Positions 12,826-23,880 of a stretch of 64,000 nucleotides of DNA are shown piece by piece. The stretch comes from Lucifuga dentata. Taxonomy: Eukaryota; Chordata; Actinopteri; Ophidiiformes; Bythitidae. Positions within the stretch are counted from its first letter, which is position 1, and the number at the start of each line of letters is the position of its first letter. The translations under genes were made by a program, and so were the position numbers. Location of the stretch: the NCBI GenBank assembly GCA_014773175.1, contig VXCM01000263.1, forward strand, positions 65,001 to 129,000, in the 5' to 3' direction. Under the pieces are notes generated by a model that saw nothing but the letters and a program-made list of their open reading frames with translations, was not told the DNA's origin and did no database searches.

Positions 12826-12868
12826 ATCAACTAGAGGCTTGAAAACGTGTCACAGGACTGTTCTCACT

Positions 12869-12902
12869 TGTTCATAAACATATGGCTATATGTTTATGAA
12901 CA
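12869..12902. repeat. Perfect 15-bp hairpin
   Basis: TGTTCATAAACATAT (12,869-12,883) pairs exactly with 12,888-12,902 across the 4-base loop GGCT. It lies 43 bp after the hairpin at 12,780-12,825. Confidence 0.9.
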
Positions 12903-13619
12903 GGACGAATAGGTATTTTAATAAAATGACACATGTAGGTATTATACCAATTACTGGTCCTTCATGTTTGGGAATGTATTGAAAAATTTCAGATCCTGAG
13001 ACCACAAGGAAATGGGCTGTTAATCAGTGCATAACAAAAAATAATCATCACTATCAAGATTCCAGATTTCAGATATGTCCACTAACAGGCAGCTTAATGC
13101 TGTTATCAAAATATCTAAAAAAAAAAAAAAAAAAAANAAAAAAAAAAAAAAAAAAAGATTAAATTTCCATCTATGTTGTATGATAAAGAAAAATACAGTA
13201 TTTCAGCCCTCATCAGTATTAAGGCCCAATTCTACCCCACAGGTGGAGAGTCAGAGATGTCACCTTCCATTTCCTTTTCTTGAAATTAACCTCTGTGTAT
13301 TCATCCTTCGCGACTGAACCAAAGCTCATCCAGTTTGTGTCTGTTTTGAAATGATGGATGGTGGGTGGTGCAAGGTCACATCAAAGGTGAGAAACTAATG
13401 TAAGCTTAAATTTAATTTAAAGTCAACATATCCTTACTGTGGGGCTTGACAGAGAGAGGAAATACAGATAATAAAGGTCAGTGGTGGTGTACAAATTTGA
13501 CCAACAGGGCTTGATGCTATGAAGGTAATGCCTTGTGTAAGGCACAAAAAGTCTAAAATGCATTGAAATGAGGTTTTCATCCAGAAACAGCAATAGCTTA
13601 TCTTCTGATGAATTCAAAG

Positions 13620-13770
13620 TCTTATTCTGCAGGAAAACCTCCAGGTTAAAGCGAAAAAGTACCATATTTGAGCTCTGATAGAGTGTATAATGGAGTAAAA
13701 GCAGAGAGTAGCCCCAAATGAAAAACTCTAGAGCTCTTGAGTAAATGTATTTAGGTAGTGTCCAGCTTAT
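13620..13770 (-). repeat. Degenerate copy of a ubiquitous teleost dispersed repeat
   Basis: Read on the minus strand it contains AAATACATTTACTCAAGAG, TACTCCATTATACACTCTAT and TATGGTACTTTTTCGCTTTA. This is the order found in the very common fish repeat built on AAGTACATTTACTCAAGTA. The 172-codon frame over this area is incidental. Confidence 0.5.
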
Positions 13771-15745
13771 CACCAAAAAAGGAGAGTGTATTTTATTGTA
13801 TTGGTATTGGAACATACATGGATTGTATATCCGAACAGAATACCAAACTTTAAATACAATCAAGGTATGATTACTGTTTGTGGCTTTACTGGGTGGTTCT
13901 GAATTCTCAGTTGTTTTGTATTGAATGTACTGGCATCTCACTATGTATTGATGATGCAGGTTTATGGAACCTGCTCATTATTAAAACATGATAGATGGTA
14001 AACCATGAGTTAAAAATGAGCATGCAATTTTGGATCAGAGAATAATCCTGAGAGGACCCGTAATACTGCATATTGGAGCCAATAACGAATTTAGCGCAGA
14101 GTCACGGATGGTCCCGCTGGGCTGCCAGGCAATTCTGCTAAATTATCAGTATGATCCCATTCTCCACCATAGCCATTATTAAACATTATCAGAGGGAAGT
14201 GGAGCTTTATTGTCAAGGGAACAATGGACAAATCTTCATTTAAAAATATTCAGCTGACGGCTGAATAAAGAATTTTCACAAAGCAATTTGTCTTAACTGC
14301 TTTTTGCTAGAAGACTGCACAGGCCACTTGATTGTAGTTTCTGCTATGTCGGCGTTTGCAATAGAAACTCTGCGTTTGCTTACCAACGTCTGACAGGTTC
14401 ATATGTGATTGATGTGATCTGCCGTCATCAAATTAGCATAGACATACTCCTGGTTTTGGGAGCCAGGGAGAAGGTGAGAAGCAACAGCCTACACAGATGG
14501 TAAAAACTTGAGCAGCAATAAAAGGTCTCACTGTACCTCTTCCCAGATTGTTGAAAATTATGCTATGATTTTTAATGATTTGAGAGGGGGAGCCTTTGTT
14601 TAACTAAGGGTGTCCTCCATCTTGGTAAACACACATCTATGAATATAAACATGAAAAACTGATATTTTCACATCTCACAGCCTTGGCTGTCTGTGCAGAA
14701 TGCACTCAGAAACCTGAGCTGATGGGGCCAAATGATGAATTATTCATCCTGAAACACACAGATGACAATGCAAACTGTTCTCCTGCTTCCTGCTGCACTC
14801 AACTGCATTATTCAAAATAATCAGGAACATGAAAAGTTGCCAAAGTTTCACATAAGCCACAGCTGACCAGGATGGAGTAAATGAAAAGTCACCTAAAAGT
14901 ACAGAGGCACGAGCTAGAATTATAGATGGTGATGACAGAGGGCACATCATAATAATAATTTCAATATTGAAAATTGATAATATATGTCAGTAGTCGCTGT
15001 TCAGTATATACAAGGCATATTTCAGATCAGAGCCTGATACATTTGACTCTTATTGACTAGGGTTTTATTATTATTTATAAGAATTTAATTTCTGTTACCA
15101 TTACTAATTTACTTTTATGTTTCTGTACTATTATAACATTTAGGGTTCAACTTCATTATTTCTTTTAATGATGAAATTTAAGGGATCCTTGACAGATGTT
15201 TTCAATGTTATGCATTATATAATCTGTATGTATAAAATGAATCTCATTTGATTTATTATTGGATTTCTCTCCAATTCTCAAATATCAATGAATCTGTATC
15301 AGAATTCCAGCTTTAGTCAGGCTCTATTGTTTATCTATTTTATATTTTATTGTATTACATTTTGATAATGGTTAGTCAAGTGGTTTCTCTCTCCTGAAAT
15401 AACTAGGCCGGTGTATAATAATAAGGCTGGCACGCTAAAGCGTCTATTAACACACTGAAGTGTCCTGTCTTTGTCAAAGAGTTTAGAAACAGCATGAACA
15501 CATCCAGTTTAAAGCTTTTCATTATGATTGTTGCCTGTGCTGCCTTCATGCCTGAACTAACACCCCAGGGAGTAACCTGAAGAGCTCCCACTACATTTTC
15601 CTCCCTTCACAAGCACTGCGTTCCACTTTTCTGACTGGTTCTGCAGGCTGGATGGCAAAATCTAAGACTGACTTCTAGTTTCACTGTTGTTATGATGCGG
15701 AGATATGACCGGGATAATGATTCATGTAAGTGATGGTCCGCTAAC

Positions 15746-15784
15746 CTGTCTGTCAGGTGTGTGGGCTCTTCTTGTCTGTTGCTC
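15746..15784 (-). CDS. Candidate 39-nt cassette exon of the rap1gap-like gene
   Basis: The minus strand shows a long pyrimidine-rich tract ending in CCACAG, then 39 nt, then a GTTAGC donor (CAG|GTTAGC). In phase 0 it reads EQQTRRAHTPDRQ without a stop. The length is divisible by three, and the exon joins in frame with the 47-nt candidate upstream and the 15-nt candidate downstream. No domain is recognisable; the peptide is basic and polar, as expected for a disordered N-terminal extension. If translation starts at the MSQRKRS methionine, this exon would be 5' untranslated. The acceptor is strong and the donor moderate. Confidence 0.42.
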
Positions 15785-17789
15785 CTGTGGAAAAGAGAAA
15801 CAAGAACATCAAATTAAAATCAGTTGGGCCAAATTACATGAGCTGGAGCCAAAATGTTCACAGTATGATAACTAACAAGTCTCATACAAGGTTAAGGTTC
15901 CCCATGTGGGGAAATTAATCCTCTGCATTTGACCTTTCTTATCTACAAAGGAGCAGCTGGCAGTCATAGTGCAACACCTGGGGTCCAAATCCAGGTCTAC
16001 AGACTCATTCCTTGGTCAATGGAAATGCACACAAGTTTGTGTGATGGTAGGGAAAACTGAAGAGGAAGAAACTCACGTAAACACTGTGACAACATGGAAA
16101 TTCCACAAATTGAAGACCATGGGTGGCACAGGGTTTATAACCCTTTTGGCAAAAGTGCTACTGTGCCGCTGATTCACAATGTATCCATAAAACATCCCAC
16201 ATTATGATTATAAAAAAGTAACATGCATAATGCATGAATGTTTTCCAAAAACAACAATCAGGAAAAACAATAGCTATATATATATATATATATTTTTTTT
16301 TTTTCTTTTCAAAACAACAACAACAAAAAAATCACAGGTCATCTCTTCTTTATGGAAATTAGCTGCATCAATCTTTCACCAAGCAGTTCATTTAGCTGAA
16401 ACTCTAATTCTAAAATCTGAAACAGCTTTTATTACAACTAAGGCTCATTGGGAATAATGTCTCACAAGCTCTAAAGAAAACATTACTATGAATTTACTTT
16501 ATTTGTCTATTGGTTTGACTGATTTAAATGTGACACACATGGAGGCAGATTAAACAACCAATAAACCCACTGGAAGCCATGAGCATGTAAACTGAATTTA
16601 AATGGTCGCTGCAAGAACGCACATCATGAATATCAATTATTACTAAAGTGGAGCTGTGAAAATTAGAGCAGATGTAGGTTAATGGAAGCTCAGACAATCA
16701 CCATGATGATCATGTCCTTGAGCCGTAACAAGAAATTAAACCTGCATGTGAGCCCACATGATGGGTTTGCATAATGCATGTGCACAAAAGACTGCCTTTA
16801 AATATATACAAGAAGAACAAGAAATAATGTATTTTAACAAAATTTCAAATAAATGGACACAATGGCCCACATTCTGTAAGCTATTAAAATAGATTTATAT
16901 TATTGCTCTTCTTATGGTGTCACTACTTCTTACAAATCTGAAAACTATATTGTTTCAATCTGTACCAAATTAATCAATTTGTTTAATTTCCTGGAATCTT
17001 GTGCAACTCTCCTGCATAATATAATACTTTATCTGTCTTATTTTGTCATGTTTCAAGGTGCAAATAGTCATTATTGGAAAACTCTTTGAAAAATATCAAA
17101 ATTTCTAAAAAGTACTGGACACAAATTGCAATTACTGAATTGACTTTTACTTGTATTAGAATTTTTTTTCTCATTTTTCTTTTACTGGCATTAATATTCC
17201 ATTACAAAATGTGGCTGCATGTTCCTAGTCAACAATTCCTCACAGAATAGGCCTAATTTTTATGTAGCAGAACCATTGTCAGTATCATCACCATCAGTGA
17301 TGTTCAGAGATCTGGTGGTCACACTAATCTTAATTAACAAGAGGGGGTGGGCTTGTCCAGTTATCCTAATTTCCACAAAGGAGATAATGGAGAGGGAATT
17401 AATACAACCAAAGCAGAAATTACAATGTCTTGATGGGACAAAGGGATAATCATCTCTACAGATGCCTTTCAGGTGGAAGAAGAGCACATTCAATGACTTG
17501 AGTATTAATTGTGTGGACATAACAGAGGAAATTAAATGAGCAATAACAGCAAAGTGAACCCAGATGACTCACAGAGATTCTGAAGCAGCTGTTTGATTTT
17601 GATAAAAGAGTTGCGGAAGCTCTGCTTTTTAATATTACATTCATTCAGTCAGAACAAACAAACTGTATCCCATGGTGCAGCTGCATCTGAGAATAGATCA
17701 ATGTTAAAAAATAAAAATAAAATAAAATAAATAAATGAATAAATAAATCAGTTCAACGTCCACCTCTGCATACAGATTATGATTAGTAC
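15785..17789. other. Non-coding stretch, probable intron
   Basis: Short TA repeat (about 16,268-16,291) next to a poly-T run. No exon or recognisable transposon was found. Confidence 0.5.
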
Positions 17790-17836
17790 CTTGGGGTGCT
17801 GAGGCAGCTTGGCCGTATTGGATTTCACCCTTGGCT
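17790..17836 (-). CDS. Candidate 47-nt exon of the rap1gap-like gene
   Basis: On the minus strand a pyrimidine stretch ending in TTGTCAG precedes 47 nt that end CCCCAAG|GTACTA. With two leading bases completing a codon it reads PRVKSNTAKLPQHPK and leaves phase 0, matching the phase of the 39-nt exon. A second open frame (AKGEIQYGQAASAPQ) runs into a stop in the next candidate exon, so the first is preferred. No start codon is present, and the exon could be 5' untranslated. Assignment to the rap1gap-like transcript is inferred from strand, spacing and phase. Confidence 0.42.
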
Positions 17837-18429
17837 CTGACAAGAAGAAATGAAAATATGTTTAGAAATCAATACATCAGCAACATCTAAAAAAAAAAAA
17901 AAAAAAAAAAAATCAGCAATCAGTGGGGACATGGCCAGAGGTGTGTTTTTACAATGCCTTATAGTGGACAGATAGATTTCCATGTTCACATTTCATTTAG
18001 GGGTCTATTTAGAAATCTTTGGAATGATTTCAGGTGCAAAAAACAAAAACAAAACAAAAACAAAAAAACACACAAAAAAAATCTAAACAGGTGCGCAGGC
18101 AGGTAAATTAGATGTTTTGATGTTACATCATGTTATGGAACCAAAGCAAGCATGGAAGTAAAAGAACCACTTAAAATTGAATCTTTAAAGGCAGTCAGTA
18201 CCTATGGGTTTGGGTCACCGGATTCATAGGTGAAACTCTTAAGAGGTAAAGTATCTCTCTCTGAAAATGTTTTTTTTTTTTTTTTTAANTTTTTTTTTTT
18301 TTTTTTAAATCAGTGTCTTAATTCCTCTAACAATGAGTGTTTTAATGTATATAAAAAGCAGAAAATCATAGCAATGCTTGAGACATTTTTCAAACAAATT
18401 TGACTCAGAGTAGTAGGAGGGTCTATTAA

Positions 18430-18830
18430 AGGACCATACTGCCATTTTGCATGTTTGAGCCTAATATATTCAATTTTCATACAACTAATTTTACTGACAA
18501 TCATTTCCCAAAGCATACTGCTGGAACGGTGAATTAATTTTATTTTCTACCTTCCAACCTCCGTTGTTCATCAGTTCATTCATCATTAGTTTAATAGTGT
18601 ACCAGTTCATTCTGGTACGCTATTAAAATCAACTTGTTGATACTTGAAATATTCTTGGGATAGGTAATCCATCATCGTGAACAAGATATATATTCAGGTT
18701 TTTTATTTGAAGTTATGTAATTTTAGCGTTTAAGTGCTATAAAAAGCACAGCATGAATGTCTTCACCAGGGAATACAGTCCCAAAGATCTGAAGAAGACC
18801 TCAAACATGCAAAATGGCTGGTATCATCCT
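18430..18830 (+). mobile_element. TTAA-flanked MITE, copy A (internally deleted)
   Basis: It begins TTAA|AGGACCATACTGCC and ends GGTATCATCCT|TTAT. The terminal inverted repeats match those of the fuller copy at 41.4 kb. It carries the shared body (AATATATTCAATTTTCATAC, ATTAAAATCAACTTGTTGAT, GGGAATACAGTCCC) but lacks most of the 3' third. A 15-bp inverted repeat (18,591-18,626) has arisen inside it. No coding sequence. Confidence 0.8.
18591..18626. repeat. Near-perfect hairpin inside MITE copy A
   Basis: TTAATAGTGTACCAG pairs with 18,612-18,626 with one mismatch across a 6-base loop. Other MITE copies have only the right arm, so the left arm is an added inverted copy. Confidence 0.8.
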
Positions 18831-19989
18831 TTATGACTCACAATGAAGGAAAAGTTTGCTCATATGAAAGGTGTTTGTGTTAAAGAGATTCAGGCATCCC
18901 TGACTCATTTTGGAATGTGGGATGTTGTAAACTTGAAGACAATAATACCACCTACACACACTAAAGCTGAAACTCTTACACATCACAGCTCATAACTCTG
19001 CTGCTCTCATCTCTCCTGCACAGAAACCTCTCCGTGAAGATGGGATCAAATTAGGATAGAGGATTAGGATCGAGAGAGCATCCCAAACACCTGCAAAATT
19101 ACATGGAAAACATAACCCAGTATGTCTATGTTTGTCTTTTTAACACAAGCAATAAGCTTTTAGTCCGACGTTGCTGAAAATAAAAGAAAAGCAAAACATT
19201 ATTATCTTCTGCAGTTAAGAAACCTAAATTACTTATTTGAGATATATTGAAAAACACCTATCACAAAATATGTTGATGGTTTTTTGATAAGATTCTTGTC
19301 TAACTTTCCCTGAGGATTGAGAAAACAAAACAATAGGTGTAACAAAAGAGCACTGAAGCTGTGGCTGGTGTTGACAGATATCTCTGGGGGCTGCAGGCTT
19401 CCAGAACATTTGGAGGATGAGATAGAGAAACAATAAGTAGCCAAAAGGAGGAAGATGAAAACATGAAACAAGCTCAAGTAAACAAAGTCTTCACAATTAG
19501 GTGTTCATATTCGCAGAATGCAGGATCACGAGGGATTAGTCCTGTGAGGCAATTATCCAAAGTCAAATTAGTTGCACAGAAAAGTTCCAAGAGATGAAAA
19601 CTGGTGCTGCTATTCCCTGGAGTTCTTACAGGAGAGTTTGGTCAAAAGAAAACCAATACGAGTTGCTATGATAAGTAGGAATACAGTTCTGTTTGAAGTT
19701 TAGAAGCAAAAGATGGCACTTCAGGATCCACAAAATATAAACTCACGTCTGACACCAACATTCCCATTAGTCTGATGCGTATTTGTGACTGACATGTTTT
19801 ATTCAGCCTCCAGACTTTTCCTATGATGACATCATTATCAAAAAAAAGTAACATTCTGCAGACATCATGTCCCTAACTGGCAACTTCCTGATGTAAATAT
19901 TTACCTTGTTTTTATTTTATCTTGGGTGAAGCTGTGCATGTAGTGGTGAAGCTACAGCACAAACAGCAACAACTCCTTATTATGTAATT

Positions 19990-20037
19990 ATGTCTCGCTT
20001 CTCTTTTTGCTGTGGAGCAAAAAGAGAAGTGAGACAT
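19990..20037. repeat. 22-bp hairpin with one mismatch
   Basis: ATGTCTCGCTTCTCTTTTTG at the 5' side pairs with its inverted copy ending at 20,037 across a 4-base GTGG loop. The only mismatch is a C/T change. Confidence 0.9.
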
Positions 20038-23000
20038 TTAGCTTGACTATCTTGTCTTTCACAACAGTGTGTGCACTATAAAGCCATGTATGAGTACAGT
20101 AGTATATAAACTGTATGATGAGACTGGAAAGTGTAAAGCGTGACTCTTAATGTATTGATTGAATTGTAAGAAATTAACGAATTAACCAGTTTCCTGTTGG
20201 CATAAAGTCAGTCTGTTGAATATAAATAACTCCTTCTGCTTAATTGACACCTCACTTCCTGTCTTATTAAAGCTAGATTTCTCATGAGCTGTTCACACAA
20301 ACAGAAAGCACGCTTACACATTGTTAAATGTTAAAAAAAAAAAAAAACAAAGTCAAAAAGATGAGATAAAGCCTATACCAAAATATTTTAATTGCATATT
20401 TTGTGATTTTGTGCTTAAATGTGTAAAAGTGTAACGAGCAGATTGTTTAACCCCTCGGGTCATCAGAGCCAAATAGAGTAACACACGCACGCATGCACAC
20501 ACACTTTATACTCCATGAACAGCACTAGTCAACATGGAACAGGTGTGGGATAGCAAATCACAATCAACCAAGATTAAGTTCTTCAAGTGGACAAGGTACA
20601 TTCAATGTGAACACAAGGAAATACAAAAGAAAAAAATCTTAATAGAAATATTTCTTTTGGGAACAAACTCAAATTGTACTCAGAGGGTTTGAGGTAGTGA
20701 AGACATAAGAATCTACACATAAAGGTCTTACAAGCACTTACTTTCAGCAAATTATCTTCAGTCATTTCACCCATATATGTTTCACAAATACACATATGGA
20801 CTAGTATTTAAAAGTTTGAAATCACTGAGAAATATTCATGTTTTATACAGAAACTGATGCTTTTATTCACCAAGGTAGCATTAAATTGATGTTAATATGT
20901 AGCCAAAACATTAACAATGTTGCAAATGGCTATTACTGCTGGAAATTACTGATTTAGCAATTTCCCAGATTGTTCTTGGAAAAGAGATTTTAAATCTCAA
21001 TGAGTTTTATCTGGTTAAATAATGGTTAAATAGAATATATATAAACACAATTAATTATTCACATAAAACTGCAAAACCCCATTTTCAGTAGCCATTACTC
21101 TAGAGTCCTAATGATAAACTCATTTAGCTCATCCATTATTAGACACCTTTATAATTGTATTTGCACCTGAAACCCATTATTCTGTTCAAACAAGTAGGCA
21201 AATTGTTTTTACTTGGGTTGCAAGGTACTGACATTTTTAAAGTTCAATTCTGAGTTCAAAAATGACCAAAAATAAAAAAAAGAAAAAACAGTTTCTCAAG
21301 AAACATGTCAGTCTATTGTTATTTTGCCAAATAAAGGTTATTCCATTTGTCAGATGACTGAGAAACTAAAGATTTCATTCTAAGGCGTCCACCACTGTGT
21401 TGAGGGAGACCAAGATGTGCAACTTCTCAAGAGGATAATTATATCAGAGACTGCAGCTTGAAAAACAGAAGCCTTTCAGGTCTTCAGTTGGCTGCTTCCT
21501 TAAATAGTACGCATCAAATATCAGTGTCATCTGCAACAGTGAAAAGATGACCCTGGGATGCTGGCCTAAAAGGTAGATTTTCAAAGAAAATGCCATATCT
21601 GAAGCCAGCAAATAAAAAGAAAAACAAATAAAGTCATCCACAACCCACTGTCTGTGTTCTTTTGTCCATTTTAACTTTTTATTTTTATTTACATGTTTTG
21701 GATAGCCAGCATTGGCCAGCATCCCAAAGTTGTCTTTTCACAATTCATTTTTCCAATAGACTTTTTGTTTTATGCAGAGAAGAAGATGCACAATAATAAA
21801 AACTTTATAGGCATTTTGTTCTAAGGGATAGTGGCTACAAATCGGTATACTTTCGATGATATCTGACCCACAGGCTTGAACACAGACTTTATTGTCTGTG
21901 TAAATGAAAAGAATCAAGGTCCTGTATACCTGTATAAAACCATGTAATCTAGATAGATTACATTCAAAAATGAAGCATGTATCGCTATGCTAACATTTAT
22001 TGTACTTCTCACAAACTACTGGTACACTGAAACAAAATTACTAACAAAAACTTTTTATGGTAGAGATCTAATGAAGACAAAGAGACTAACAACTAAGTCC
22101 AGGCTCTTCTAAACTTTTTACTTAATCATCACGCTACACCTCAAGACAGCCTATCTTGCACCTTGACTGTTTCGTCATTTTATTACAGCCAGTCTAGGGC
22201 TTATTCTTATAAACCACTGCCTTCTTTATGATAAGGAACATTATTCATCAGTCTCTGTGCCTCACTTTGGCAGAGCTACCGCCAGCAACTTTACGCTCCA
22301 CAACAAAACATCTGCCTCCATTCAATTTGTCAGTTCACCCTTCAAAACTCTACTTACAACAAATAAAATATTCAGTGGAATGAGATACTTCATCTTTTTC
22401 CAAGTGGAGTTTCTTGCTTCAGGAATTCAAAGATGTCAACATGTTGTAAGGGAACAAAACATACTGCTCCACTGGAACCCCAAAAAACAAAAGGCACTTC
22501 ATTCTAGAAAATTCTTCTTTTTTGTACTAGAGACAGCTGAAATACTGTCAGCCATTGGCAGATTAAAAAAAAAAAAAAAAAAANAAAAAAAAAAAAAAAA
22601 AAGACTGCAGGAGTCAATAATAGACAAAATTACTTTTAAGATTGAAAACTTCGACAGTGTGTTCACGTGATCTGTTGAGAAAAGTAAGCTGTTGGGCACC
22701 AATAGTCAATCAGATTTCTATGTTTTTTTTGTTTTGTTTTTGTTTTTTTGCAGTCAATGTGAGTTTGTCACATATAAAAGGATAAGCTGAATTTGTCCCA
22801 GTTCTCACTAGCTTTCATATGAAAGACAGGAATAGAAATCTAATAACGACACTTGGAGATTGGTGAATGCAAGAATGAGGTTGATTAGAGCACCAATATA
22901 AATTTGTTCAGTTTTTTTTTTTTCCAGTTATTATGCTGCTTGTTTCCTTGCTTGCTATATCAAAACAGATTTAACATTATTATCAACAAACCAGAAAAAA

Positions 23001-23664
23001 TAATTGCTTGTTCAGAACCCGAGCTGATAAATGTGCAAATCCAGTCAAACCTGTGAAACTGCTCACATATTTGTATATTTTTTCATGCTAACCTACAATG
23101 AACTCTGTGCAGTCTTAACAGATTCTTACACAATAAGAGTTAATCACGTTCTACTGTTAAAGTCAGAGGAAGGCATGTGGCAGTAGCTTCAGTATTTTCC
23201 ACACGTTCCCCAGAAAAGGCATTTTCTTCTGTTCGGCTTGATGATGTGAAAGGTGTATGTAAAATGTATGTGTACGTGTGGGTGTGTGTGTGTTAAGATG
23301 AAGGGTTGGGGGTTGGGTTAATTACAAAAGTGACAAAATCAAGGTCCTCATACTGCATGAGTAATGGCAGGACGGTGCAGCCAACATTGCCCATCAGCCC
23401 TGGAGCATTTGATGACTCTTATCAGTAAACTCATTCCTGTCCGTGACCTTTCCACAGTTCCGACTCAGCTGTGGTCCTTCTTTTCTACCGCAACACAACA
23501 CAAGAGGCTGATTTCTGTTTGCATTTGTGGTAAGGATCCAATGAATACAGAGGACTTCACTTAATGACATGAGGGAGTAACAGACCCTCAGTATTAATTT
23601 CCTTTAGCATGTTGTCTTTTTAAAGAAGTGTCATACCAGTACAAAGCAAAAATACATTAATCAT

Positions 23665-23880
23665 GTGATACAGATTTCGGAACTCAGGAACTTTACATTA
23701 TTTGTTCAACTCGGACCCATTTTGCTACCAGAACTACAGTTCCTGAACCATTTTTAGCTCCTACTCCAGGGTAGGTACTCTCCAATAGTTCAGGAACTGC
23801 TGGCCGGAGCACCCAAGACTGAACATTGCTGACTGGTTGGACGCAAAGTCCACCCAATCAGCCAAAGAGCTGCCTTTTTT
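23665..23880 (+). mobile_element. Fragment of a teleost MITE (GTTCCTGAACC type)
   Basis: It contains AACTACAGTTCCTGAACCA, TAGCTCCTACTCCAGGGTAG, AATAGTTCAGGAACTGC and TTGGACGCAAAGTCCACCCA in that order. I recognise this as a widespread fish non-autonomous DNA element whose ends carry GTTCCTG motifs. Superfamily not resolved. No coding content. Confidence 0.5.

Larger units (their letters stand above)
8957..15745. other. Non-coding stretch, probable intron
   Basis: Holds the MADF relic, two perfect hairpins, a degenerate dispersed repeat, an AC microsatellite and N gaps at 10,432 and 13,137. No other supported exon was found. Confidence 0.5.

Noticed and set aside
13436..13450. Possible 7-nt microexon (CCCCACA) on the minus strand
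   Set aside because: A pyrimidine tract and a GTAAGG donor are present, but 7 nt is too short to support without transcript data and the signals overlap one another.
13423..13941. 172-codon open frame on the minus strand
   Set aside because: It overlaps a degenerate dispersed repeat. The peptide has no motif and no supporting splice or start context.
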